A stretch of 5,060 nucleotides of DNA from Gammaproteobacteria bacterium (lineage in GTDB: Bacteria > Aquificota > Aquificia > Aquificales > QOAS01). Positions 1 through 5,060 of this stretch are shown in pieces. The DNA is taken from the NCBI GenBank assembly GCA_003972855.1, contig QOAS01000159.1, positions 1 to 5,060 on the forward strand, in the 5' to 3' direction. The translations under genes and the position numbers were made by a program. Below the pieces are notes generated by a model that saw nothing but the letters and a program-made list of their open reading frames with translations, was not told where the DNA came from and searched no databases. The first letter of the stretch is position 1, and every line of letters begins with the position of its first letter.

Positions 1-806
1 TTTTCCTTTAGTTTTCCAAAGTCGGGTTTTTTAACCTTCAAACTTTCGGGGGTGACTTGCAGGGGAACATCAAACCTTAGTTGGGTTAGAGAAAGCCACT
101 TTTTGAGTTCCTCTTTTGAGGTTGAAGAGAAATACCTCTTCAGGGCGGGGGGTAGATTTTCCCACTCCGTGATGAGTTTATCCACCGTGTCGTATTTTTC
201 CAAAATCTCCTTTGCCTTTTTGGGTCCTATACCTTCCACACCGGGGATGTTGTCGCTCTTGTCTCCCACCAGTGCCAAATAGGAGGGTATCTGATGGGGT
301 TTCACTCCGAATTTTTCCTCCACCTTTTGGGGGGTAATCTCCTCCCCGTTTAGGGGATTTATAAGCCTTACACCCTTTAAGGAAAGCAGTTGAGCCATAT
401 CCTTATCGGGGGTGTAAACCACTATTTGCCAACCCTTTTGGGAAAACTCCTTGCAAAGGGTTGCTATAACGTCGTCCGCTTCAAAACCTTCCACCTCCAA
501 GGTGGGAATTCCCAACAATCCAACAAGCTCCTTAATGACGGGAAGCTGTCGCTTTAGCTCGTCGGGGGCTTTGCGCCTTTGGGCTTTGTAATTTTCAAAG
601 AGTTTTTTTCTAAAGGTTTTTTTAGGAGTGTCAAAGACCACCCCCGCGTAAGCGGGCTTTTTCTCCTTTAAAATAGCCAAAAGCATTCTCAAAAACCCGA
701 AAATCGCACCCGTAGGAAAGCCGTTTTTGGTCTTTAGGGGCGGAAGGGCGTAATGCGCCCTGTAGGCGTAGGACGAACCGTCCAGCAGGTATAGGGTGTT
801 TCCCAT
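1..806 (-). CDS. 5'-3' exonuclease (flap endonuclease/PolA 5'-nuclease family), C-terminus beyond the window
   Basis: This gene reads from an ATG at 806-804 to the left edge without a stop, giving 268 complete codons. The product belongs to the metal-dependent 5' nuclease family, which removes RNA primers and 5' flaps in replication and repair. Visible metal-site and core motifs are LLDGSSYAYRAHYAL near the start (D9), VVFDTPKKTFRKKL (D59), NYKAQRR (Y73, K74), EADD (109-112), TPDKDMAQLL (D134, D136) and GDKSDNIPG (181-189). A helix-hairpin-helix DNA-binding segment, VEGIGPKKA, follows from about residue 190. Order and spacing match the N-terminal domain of Taq DNA polymerase I. The visible part ends in PDFGKLKE, which corresponds to the end of that domain. 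A free-standing protein of about 285-290 residues, as I recall for Aquifex, would therefore stop just outside; a full polA cannot be excluded. The start is well fixed because D9 must lie close to it. The AGGA upstream sits only one base from the ATG, which is too close for a normal Shine-Dalgarno. Family is certain; stand-alone status is inferred. Confidence 0.93.
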   Translation of the reverse strand, partial: MGNTLYLLDGSSYAYRAHYALPPLKTKNGFPTGAIFGFLRMLLAILKEKKPAYAGVVFDTPKKTFRKKLFENYKAQRRKAPDELKRQLPVIKELVGLLGIPTLEVEGFEADDVIATLCKEFSQKGWQIVVYTPDKDMAQLLSLKGVRLINPLNGEEITPQKVEEKFGVKPHQIPSYLALVGDKSDNIPGVEGIGPKKAKEILEKYDTVDKLITEWENLPPALKRYFSSTSKEELKKWLSLTQLRFDVPLQVTPESLKVKKPDFGKLKE

Positions 807-807
807 T

Positions 808-822
808 TCCTAAAATTTAGGA
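808..822. promoter_or_regulatory. Perfect palindrome between the divergent exonuclease and hisZ starts
   Basis: TCCTAAAATTTAGGA is a perfect inverted repeat with 7-base arms (808-814 and 816-822) around one central A. It lies in the 24-base gap between the two divergent start codons and puts an AGGA on each strand. On the plus strand, AGGA at 819-822 is 8 bases from the ATG at 831, a good Shine-Dalgarno spacing for hisZ. On the minus strand, the AGGA is one base from the ATG at 806, too close to work normally. TAAAAT at 811-816 resembles a -10 box, but no convincing -35 is visible, and any promoter would have to extend into the opposing gene. The symmetry is seen directly; an operator role is speculative. 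Confidence 0.4.
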
Positions 823-830
823 TAGTGGAA

Positions 831-1940
831 ATGGCGGAAAATAGGTTACTCCCCTACGGGGTGAAAGATTACTACCCCTCCGAGGTTAGGAAGTTAAACC
901 TAATCCTCTCCGGTGCGGAAAAGGAGCTTACCCTTTGGGGATATGAAGAGATAAAGTTTCCCACCCTTGAGTATAAGGAACTCTTTGAAACCACCTTGGG
1001 GGAGAATCTGAAAAACGGATTTCTACTCAAAGAGTGCGAAAAGGGAGAAATCCTCGCCTTGAGGTATGACTTTACGCCACAAATATTGCGTTTCGTTCTC
1101 CACTCTAAGGAGAGGGTTTTTCCCCTAAGGGTTTACTACAAAGGGGAAACCTTTAGGGCTAACCGCGAGCTTTGGGAAGAAATAGAACTGGGTTTTGAGC
1201 TGGTGGGGGCACAAACCGTTGAGGCGGACGCGGAAGTTTTGGCAATCGTAAAGGGTATCCTAAAGAGGTTGGAAGTTAAAGACTACACCTTAGTGGTGGG
1301 TCATAGGGTAGCCTACGAGAGTTTGGTAGAAAGATTTGGAAAACCCGCGGTGGATAAAAAGCAATTTTCACCAACTTTAAAGGTTTTTCTAAAAACCTAC
1401 CCCCTAACGGGTGAAGAGTGGCAAAACCTTTCCATTCCCCAAAGCGTAAAAGAGGAACTTTCCGCCCTTTTGGAGTTACTTAAAACCTACCAAATTGCAG
1501 AGGAAAACATTTTGTTCAGCCCCTCCCTAAAACCCGAAAGGGAATACTACTCGGGACTCTACTTTAAGGTTATAGGAAAAAGCGGAACCTTGGCGGTTGG
1601 GGGAAGATACAACAAACTCTTTGAGCGGTTTGGCGAAAGTCTCCCCGCAGTGGGAGGGGGACTGAAGATAAACAACCTTTTGGAGGTAGTCCCAAAGCAA
1701 GCGACCCCACCGAAGAGGGTTTACATAATAGACACCACCCCTTCCAAAGGTGAGGGTTGGAAATTGGCAAAACTCCTAAGGGAGAGGGGAATTATTGCGG
1801 AAAGGGACATAGTAACCCGAGACCCCCATCAGTCGGTTAAGGTTGCAAGGGAAAAGGGCTACGAGGAGATTATCGTAATAGGCGAAAAGATAGAGGGAAC
1901 GGTAAGTGCGGAGGAATATTTGAAAATGTTGGAGGGATAA
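831..1940 (+). CDS. hisZ: ATP phosphoribosyltransferase regulatory subunit HisZ, with C-terminal anticodon-binding-like domain
   Basis: HisZ is a catalytically dead paralogue of histidyl-tRNA synthetase. It assembles with the short form of HisG to give active, histidine-sensitive ATP phosphoribosyltransferase, the first step of histidine synthesis in the cytoplasm. The 369-residue product has the class II fold. LRYDFT (77-82) is a HisZ-type replacement of the HisRS LRPEGT. YYKGETFR (102-109) and ELGFELVGAQ (119-128) follow, then YYSGLYFKV (239-247) and LAVGGRYNKL (254-263) of the histidine pocket. The motif 3 region, GGGLKINNL (275-283), lacks the catalytic arginine of true synthetases, so tRNA charging is unlikely. 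Residues from about 296 to 369 look like a HisRS anticodon-binding domain, which many HisZ proteins lack. The reading frame opens with GTG at 825, but ATG 831 is preferred. It has AGGA 8 bases upstream, and its AAATGGCGGAAA context is identical to the start of the next gene. The stop is one base before the downstream gene. No hisG is visible here. Confidence 0.9.
   Translation: MAENRLLPYGVKDYYPSEVRKLNLILSGAEKELTLWGYEEIKFPTLEYKELFETTLGENLKNGFLLKECEKGEILALRYDFTPQILRFVLHSKERVFPLRVYYKGETFRANRELWEEIELGFELVGAQTVEADAEVLAIVKGILKRLEVKDYTLVVGHRVAYESLVERFGKPAVDKKQFSPTLKVFLKTYPLTGEEWQNLSIPQSVKEELSALLELLKTYQIAEENILFSPSLKPEREYYSGLYFKVIGKSGTLAVGGRYNKLFERFGESLPAVGGGLKINNLLEVVPKQATPPKRVYIIDTTPSKGEGWKLAKLLRERGIIAERDIVTRDPHQSVKVAREKGYEEIIVIGEKIEGTVSAEEYLKMLEG
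1931..1936 (+). promoter_or_regulatory. Strong Shine-Dalgarno of the coiled-coil gene, inside the end of hisZ
   Basis: GGAGGG lies within the last codons of hisZ and ends 5 bases before the ATG at 1942. This fixes the start of the downstream gene. With the single base separating the hisZ stop from that ATG, it points to one transcript and probable translational coupling. Confidence 0.8.
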
Positions 1941-1941
1941 A

Positions 1942-2448
1942 ATGGCGGAAATTTTGCAAATCTACAAAATTTTTGAAAAGAAATTCGGAAGCGAAGAGGC
2001 TGGTAAATTAACCGAGGCTTTGGAAACTTTTATCAAGGAAAAGAAGAGGGAACTAAAACAGGAGCTTAAAGAGGAACTTCTCAAAGAACTGGTTACAAAA
2101 CAAGATTTGAAGGTTTCGGAACAATCTATAAGGGCTTTGATAGAACAAGTAAGGGGAGATTTGCAATCCCAGATAGAACAAGTAAGAGGGGATTTGCAAT
2201 CTCAAATAGAACAAGTTAAGGGGGATTTGCAAACACAAATAGAACAAGTTAAAGGTGAGTTACAATCCCAAATAGAGCAAGTCAAAGGAGAGCTAAAAGC
2301 GGAAATAGAACAGGTAAAAGGGGAACTAAAAGGGGAAATTCAAGGGGTGAAAAATGAACTCTTAAAGTGGCTTATAGTTCTGTTTGTAGGACAGGCAACC
2401 TTCGTAGTGGGTTTGGTATTTACTTTGGTAAAGGTTTTAAAAGGTTAA
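1942..2448 (+). CDS. Small coiled-coil protein with hendecad repeats and C-terminal membrane anchor (DUF1640-like layout), function unknown
   Basis: The product has 168 residues and no recognised enzymatic motif. Residues 8-55 form a charged helical head (KIFEKKFGSEEAGKLTEA, then Lys/Glu-rich) ending in LVTKQDL. Residues 67-143 are seven tandem 11-residue units, the first six close to IEQVKGELQSQ. Hydrophobic residues fall at positions 1, 4 and 8 of each unit, a 3-4-4 hendecad spacing that favours a nearly straight or slightly right-handed coiled coil. Residues about 144-163 are hydrophobic and probably form one membrane helix, followed by a short lysine-bearing tail. There is no N-terminal signal, so most of the protein should face the cytoplasm as a tail-anchored rod. 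The order of head, TKQDL, coiled coil and terminal membrane helix recalls bacterial DUF1640/CCDC90-like proteins; this is from memory and not tested. It follows hisZ by one base with a strong ribosome site, so it is a real gene, but co-transcription with hisZ need not mean a role in histidine synthesis. Its stop is 8 bases from the lysA stop on the other strand. Confidence 0.7.
   Translation: MAEILQIYKIFEKKFGSEEAGKLTEALETFIKEKKRELKQELKEELLKELVTKQDLKVSEQSIRALIEQVRGDLQSQIEQVRGDLQSQIEQVKGDLQTQIEQVKGELQSQIEQVKGELKAEIEQVKGELKGEIQGVKNELLKWLIVLFVGQATFVVGLVFTLVKVLKG
2140..2370 (+). repeat. 33-base in-frame tandem repeats encoding 11-residue coiled-coil units
   Basis: Six clear 33-base units begin at 2140, 2173, 2206, 2239, 2272 and 2305, each starting ATAGA(A/G)CA(A/G)GT. 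A degenerate seventh runs from 2338 to 2370. Units 1 and 2 differ at four bases, all silent, so both encode IEQVRGDLQSQ. Units 3 and 4 are also close, whereas units 5-7 replace QSQ with KAE, KGE and LKW. The array therefore looks younger at its 5' end. All units are in frame, so changes in copy number would only lengthen or shorten the rod. Confidence 0.95.
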
Positions 2449-2473
2449 AAGAAAAATTAGGGAGTTTCCTCCC
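2447..2473 (-). terminator. Intrinsic terminator of lysA overlapping its stop codon
   Basis: Read on the minus strand, GGGAG-GAAA-CTCCC forms a 5-base-pair, mostly G/C stem (2473-2469 with 2464-2460). Its GAAA loop is of the stable GNRA type. The lysA stop TAA and the U-rich tract TTTTTCTTTT (2456-2447) follow directly. The stem encodes the last lysA residues, EETP, and the U tract reaches into the stop codon of the convergent coiled-coil gene. On the plus strand the hairpin is followed by AAATTATG, so it should terminate lysA transcripts only. The stem is short, hence moderate confidence. Confidence 0.6.
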
Positions 2474-3710
2474 AAATTATGTAATCCCAATTTTCGCGGG
2501 GTCTGGTAACCTTATAGCTCCCGTTTTCCACTATAACCTCCACCGCGCGGGGTCTCATATTGTAGTGGGAAGACATAACGAATCCGTAAGCTCCCGCGCT
2601 TAAAATGGCGAGGTAATCCTTCCTCTCCACTTTGCAGATTTCCCTGTTTTCTCCCAAAATGTCCCCCGTTTCGCAGATGGGACCCACTATGTCGCAAACA
2701 ACCTTTTCTTCCCTCTCTTTAACCGATACTATGTGGTGGTAAGAGCCATACATTGCGGGTCTAAGTAGGTCGTTAAATCCCGCGTCTACCATAACAAAGA
2801 GTTTCTCGTCCTTTTCTTTGAGAAACTGAACTTGGGTAATTAGGATTCCCCCGTTACCCGCTATGGAACGCCCCGGTTCCAATATAAGTTGGGCGTCTAC
2901 CCCTTTGAGTTTGGGAAGAACTATATCCGCCAACTCTTGGGGAGTGGGAACTTTATCTTCGGGTTTGTATTTAATTCCCAATCCACCGCCGATGTCTATG
3001 TATTTGATTTCTATTCCCTCCGCCTTTAGGCGTTTGTAGAGGTCTACAACCTTTTCTACTGCTTCCCCAAAGGGTGAGAGGTTTAAAAGTTGGCTACCTA
3101 TGTGGCAGTGAATACCTACAACTTCTATGTTGGACAAGGAAGACGCCCATTTGTAGACTTCCAAAGCCTTGTGTATGTCTATACCGAATTTGGACTTTTT
3201 CAAACCGGTTGCAATTTTGGGGTGGGTTTTGGGGTCTACGTCGGGATTTACCCTCACCGCTATGCGGGCTTTTTTACCTTTAGACTTTGCCAGCTCGTTT
3301 AAAACCTCTATTTCCATTTCGCTTTCCGCGTTAAACATCAAAATGTCCTGTTCCAATGCAAAAAGCAGTTCCTCTTCGGTTTTTCCAACACCCGCGTAAA
3401 CTATTTTGTCGGCGGGAATGCCACCTTTTAAAGCCCTGTAAATTTCTCCTCCCGAAACGGTATCCGCACCGCACCCTTCTTCCGCCGCTATTTTTATTAC
3501 TCCCAAGTTAAAGTTTGCCTTAACCGCGTAGGCTATCAGGGCGTCGGGAAAAGCCTTTTTGTATGCCCTAATTTGGTCCCTTATGTGGTTGGCGGAATAG
3601 ACGTAAACGGGAGTTCCAACCTCTTTGGCAAGATTTAGAAGGTTTACCCCGTCAAAGTGTAAAACTCCGTCTTTATACTCCAAGTAAGGGGAATACTCTT
3701 TTAGAACCAT
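2457..3710 (-). CDS. lysA: Diaminopimelate decarboxylase LysA
   Basis: LysA is a PLP enzyme that converts meso-2,6-diaminopimelate to L-lysine, the last step of bacterial lysine synthesis, in the cytoplasm. The 417-residue product has the full alanine-racemase-type barrel plus a C-terminal beta domain. Key sites, counted from ATG 3710, are YAVKAN with the PLP-binding K64, HIGSQ (203-207), the phosphate-binding GGGLG (241-245), EPGRS (278-282) and CETGD (346-350), which completes the active site from the partner subunit of the dimer. SAGAYG (371-376) with Y375 also contacts PLP. The frame stays open upstream to a GTG at 3764 that overlaps the deaminase stop (GTGA). I prefer ATG 3710, because MVLKEYSPYLEY matches the start I recall for Aquifex LysA and the total length fits that family member. 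The extra 18 residues would be a non-conserved hydrophobic stretch. Neither start has a clear Shine-Dalgarno. The gene follows the deaminase gene by 50 bases and is probably co-transcribed with it. Confidence 0.97.
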   Translation of the reverse strand: MVLKEYSPYLEYKDGVLHFDGVNLLNLAKEVGTPVYVYSANHIRDQIRAYKKAFPDALIAYAVKANFNLGVIKIAAEEGCGADTVSGGEIYRALKGGIPADKIVYAGVGKTEEELLFALEQDILMFNAESEMEIEVLNELAKSKGKKARIAVRVNPDVDPKTHPKIATGLKKSKFGIDIHKALEVYKWASSLSNIEVVGIHCHIGSQLLNLSPFGEAVEKVVDLYKRLKAEGIEIKYIDIGGGLGIKYKPEDKVPTPQELADIVLPKLKGVDAQLILEPGRSIAGNGGILITQVQFLKEKDEKLFVMVDAGFNDLLRPAMYGSYHHIVSVKEREEKVVCDIVGPICETGDILGENREICKVERKDYLAILSAGAYGFVMSSHYNMRPRAVEVIVENGSYKVTRPRENWDYIIWEETP

Positions 3711-3712
3711 AA

Positions 3713-3735
3713 GGGGTTTATTATTAAAAAACCCC
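3713..3735 (-). promoter_or_regulatory. Hairpin immediately upstream of the lysA start codon
   Basis: On the minus strand, GGGGTTT (3735-3729) and AAACCCC (3719-3713) form a perfect 7-base-pair stem with a 9-base A/T loop. It ends two bases before ATG 3710. The rest of the 50-base leader is strongly pyrimidine-rich and has no Shine-Dalgarno. A stem here could limit ribosome access or be opened by ribosomes arriving from the upstream gene. The inverted repeat is certain; its function is inferred, and a stem this short may melt at high growth temperature. Confidence 0.45.
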
Positions 3736-3760
3736 AAAAAGGTTGAAAGGGAAAGAAAAA

Positions 3761-5060
3761 TCACCCGTTGAGTTTGGCGAGTATCTTTTTCCTCCAGAAG
3801 TTGGCTTTTTCGTAAATTTCCTCCTCGTCAAGGGTTAGGACTTTACCGTTTTCCATCAAAATTTTTCCGCGAGAAATTACGGTTTCTATATCCCCCGCTT
3901 GGGCGGAATAAACCAATTGGGCTACGGGGTCATAGAGCGGTTGCAGGTGGGGTTTTTGGACATCCACTATTATTATTTCCGCGTCATACCCTTCTTTTAT
4001 CCTTCCCGCCTTTATACCCACACTTTCAAAGCCGTTGGCGGTGGCTATTTCCAAAGCTTGGGAGGAACTTAACGCGGTGGGGTCTAAGGTTACCCCCTTT
4101 TGGAGTTTCACCATAGTAGCCATTTCTTCCAACATATTGAGGTTATCGTTGGAAGCGGAACCGTCCGTTCCGAGACAAACCTTTATACCCCTTTTGACAT
4201 AGTCACTAACGGGGGCTATTCCCGAACCCAATTTCAAATTACTTTCGGGGCAATGGGCTACCTTAACACCGCTTTGGGCTACCCATTCCCTTTCTTCCTC
4301 GTCCAACCAAACCATATGGGCTCCTATTACCCTTTCCCTCAAAAGGTCTAAGTTTTTCATGTGTCTTATCGGTGTGGTTTTGTATTTTTCCTCAACCTGT
4401 GCCAGTTCCCCTTTGCTCTCCGCCAAGTGGATGTGGTAGGGAACATCAAACTCCTCCGCCAGTTCCATAGCCTTTGTAAGGGTTTCGGGGGAACAGGTAT
4501 ATACCGCGTGGGGTGCAACTACGGGTATAATATCGGGGTCTCCCTTAAAGTGGGAGACAAAATCCCTTGCCCTCTTTAGGTATTCCTCGGGTGAGGAGGC
4601 AACCTTGGTGGGAAAGTCTAAAATTCCGAAACCCAACCCCGCGCGGATACCCGCTTTCTTTACAACCTCCACGGTTGCCTCTTCAAAGAAATACATATCT
4701 AAGTAAAAGGTCGTTCCACTCTTTATCATTTCCAAAATTGCCAGTTCCACCCCGTCGCGGACGAATTCGGGGGAGACAAACTCTCCCTCCAAAGGCCATA
4801 TTACCTTTGTAAGCCAATCCATCAGGGGAAGGTCTGCCCCCAAACCCCTAAAGAGGTTCATCGCGGCGTGGGTGTGCATATTGGCAAAAGCGGGGGCAAC
4901 TATTTTGCGGTTTGCATCTATAGTTTTTTCCGCTTCTAAAGAGCTACTTAGCCCCTCTCCAACCTTAAAAATTTTTCCGTCTTTAATAGCCACATCGCCT
5001 ACAAAGGTTTTTCCGCCGTCGTTGGTTATTATCCAACCGTTTTTGATAAGGAGGTCTACC
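3761..5060 (-). CDS. mtaD: 5-methylthioadenosine/S-adenosylhomocysteine deaminase (amidohydrolase), first codon(s) beyond the window
   Basis: This metal-dependent amidohydrolase deaminates methylthioadenosine, S-adenosylhomocysteine and probably 5'-deoxyadenosine to the inosine forms, in purine and methionine salvage. A GTG start at 4993 is possible, but the frame is open to the right edge. Its first visible codons, from 5059, read VDLLIKNGWIITNDGG and then FVGDVAIKDGKI, the usual N-terminal beta segment of the family. The real start is therefore probably just outside; the base at 5060 is G, which fits an ATG ending there. Counting from V1 gives 432 visible residues. The metal site is HTH (H62, H64), HIHLAE (H211, E214), GAH (H248) and LGTDGSASND (D299). 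Substrate-site matches to Thermotoga TM0936 include ILEM (E110), APHAVYTCS (H184) and NLKLGSGIAPV (274-284). All catalytic residues are present. Related Atz/Trz-type deaminases share this fold, but the TM0936-like motifs favour MtaD. The gene precedes lysA in a probable operon. Confidence 0.88.
   Translation of the reverse strand, partial: VDLLIKNGWIITNDGGKTFVGDVAIKDGKIFKVGEGLSSSLEAEKTIDANRKIVAPAFANMHTHAAMNLFRGLGADLPLMDWLTKVIWPLEGEFVSPEFVRDGVELAILEMIKSGTTFYLDMYFFEEATVEVVKKAGIRAGLGFGILDFPTKVASSPEEYLKRARDFVSHFKGDPDIIPVVAPHAVYTCSPETLTKAMELAEEFDVPYHIHLAESKGELAQVEEKYKTTPIRHMKNLDLLRERVIGAHMVWLDEEEREWVAQSGVKVAHCPESNLKLGSGIAPVSDYVKRGIKVCLGTDGSASNDNLNMLEEMATMVKLQKGVTLDPTALSSSQALEIATANGFESVGIKAGRIKEGYDAEIIIVDVQKPHLQPLYDPVAQLVYSAQAGDIETVISRGKILMENGKVLTLDEEEIYEKANFWRKKILAKLNG

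Noticed and set aside
825..830. GTG at 825 as the hisZ start
   Set aside because: Only two bases separate it from the AGGA at 819-822, while ATG 831 has an 8-base spacing and the same start context as the next gene. The difference is just two residues.
2053..2247. Minus-strand reading frame of 64 codons with a repeated LQIP-like pattern
   Set aside because: It is the antisense shadow of the 33-base repeats and has no ribosome site or context of its own.
2140..2370. CRISPR-like or satellite interpretation of the 33-base repeats
   Set aside because: The units are directly adjacent without spacers, stay in frame and encode a coiled coil, so they are protein-coding repeats.
2367..2603. Plus-strand reading frame of 78 codons across the end of the coiled-coil gene
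   Set aside because: It lies out of frame within the coiled-coil gene and antisense to lysA, with low-complexity composition and no ribosome site.
3756..3780. Possible weak terminator at the deaminase stop (TCGCC / GGTGA stem followed by TTTTTCTTT on the minus strand)
   Set aside because: The stem is five pairs including a G-U, with a 10-base loop. It is too weak to call, although it could give partial attenuation before lysA.
4100..4351. Plus-strand frames of about 70-80 codons opposite the deaminase and lysA genes
   Set aside because: They are opposite strongly conserved coding sequence, have no recognisable motifs and look like chance open frames.

Overview
The window is almost entirely coding and reads like a compact genome of a thermophilic, autotrophic bacterium of the Aquificota (Aquifex/Hydrogenobacter/Thermocrinis type). 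This rests on my recollection that the LysA protein, its start region and the deaminase closely resemble the Aquifex aeolicus proteins. It also fits the Lys/Glu-rich proteins, the tiny intergenic gaps and the 5' nuclease that may be separate from DNA polymerase I. It is an inference without database support.

Layout. On the left, a 5'-3' exonuclease (flap-endonuclease family) gene runs leftward from 806 and leaves the window before its stop codon. Only 24 bases away, a rightward pair begins: hisZ (831-1940, histidine biosynthesis regulatory subunit) and, one base after its stop, a gene for a small coiled-coil protein with a C-terminal membrane anchor (1942-2448). This pair converges, with an 8-base gap, on a leftward pair: a 5-methylthioadenosine/S-adenosylhomocysteine deaminase gene (3761 to beyond the right edge, its first codon or codons missing) followed by lysA (2457-3710, diaminopimelate decarboxylase). 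An intrinsic terminator for lysA is built into its last codons and the gap.

How the genes relate. Four of the five products are housekeeping enzymes or subunits: DNA replication/repair, histidine synthesis, purine/methionine salvage, and lysine synthesis. The two pairs are probably co-transcribed, but their members have no obvious shared pathway, which is common in Aquificota. The only product of unknown function is the coiled-coil membrane protein. Its centre is a regular array of 11-residue repeats encoded by 33-base tandem repeats.

I see no CRISPR array, RNA gene, insertion sequence, phage gene or defence system. No non-coding stretch exceeds about 50 bases. The points worth a second look are the hendecad-repeat protein, the anticodon-binding-like C-terminal domain on HisZ, the palindrome between the divergent genes, and the unusual lysA leader, which has a hairpin beside the start codon and no Shine-Dalgarno sequence.
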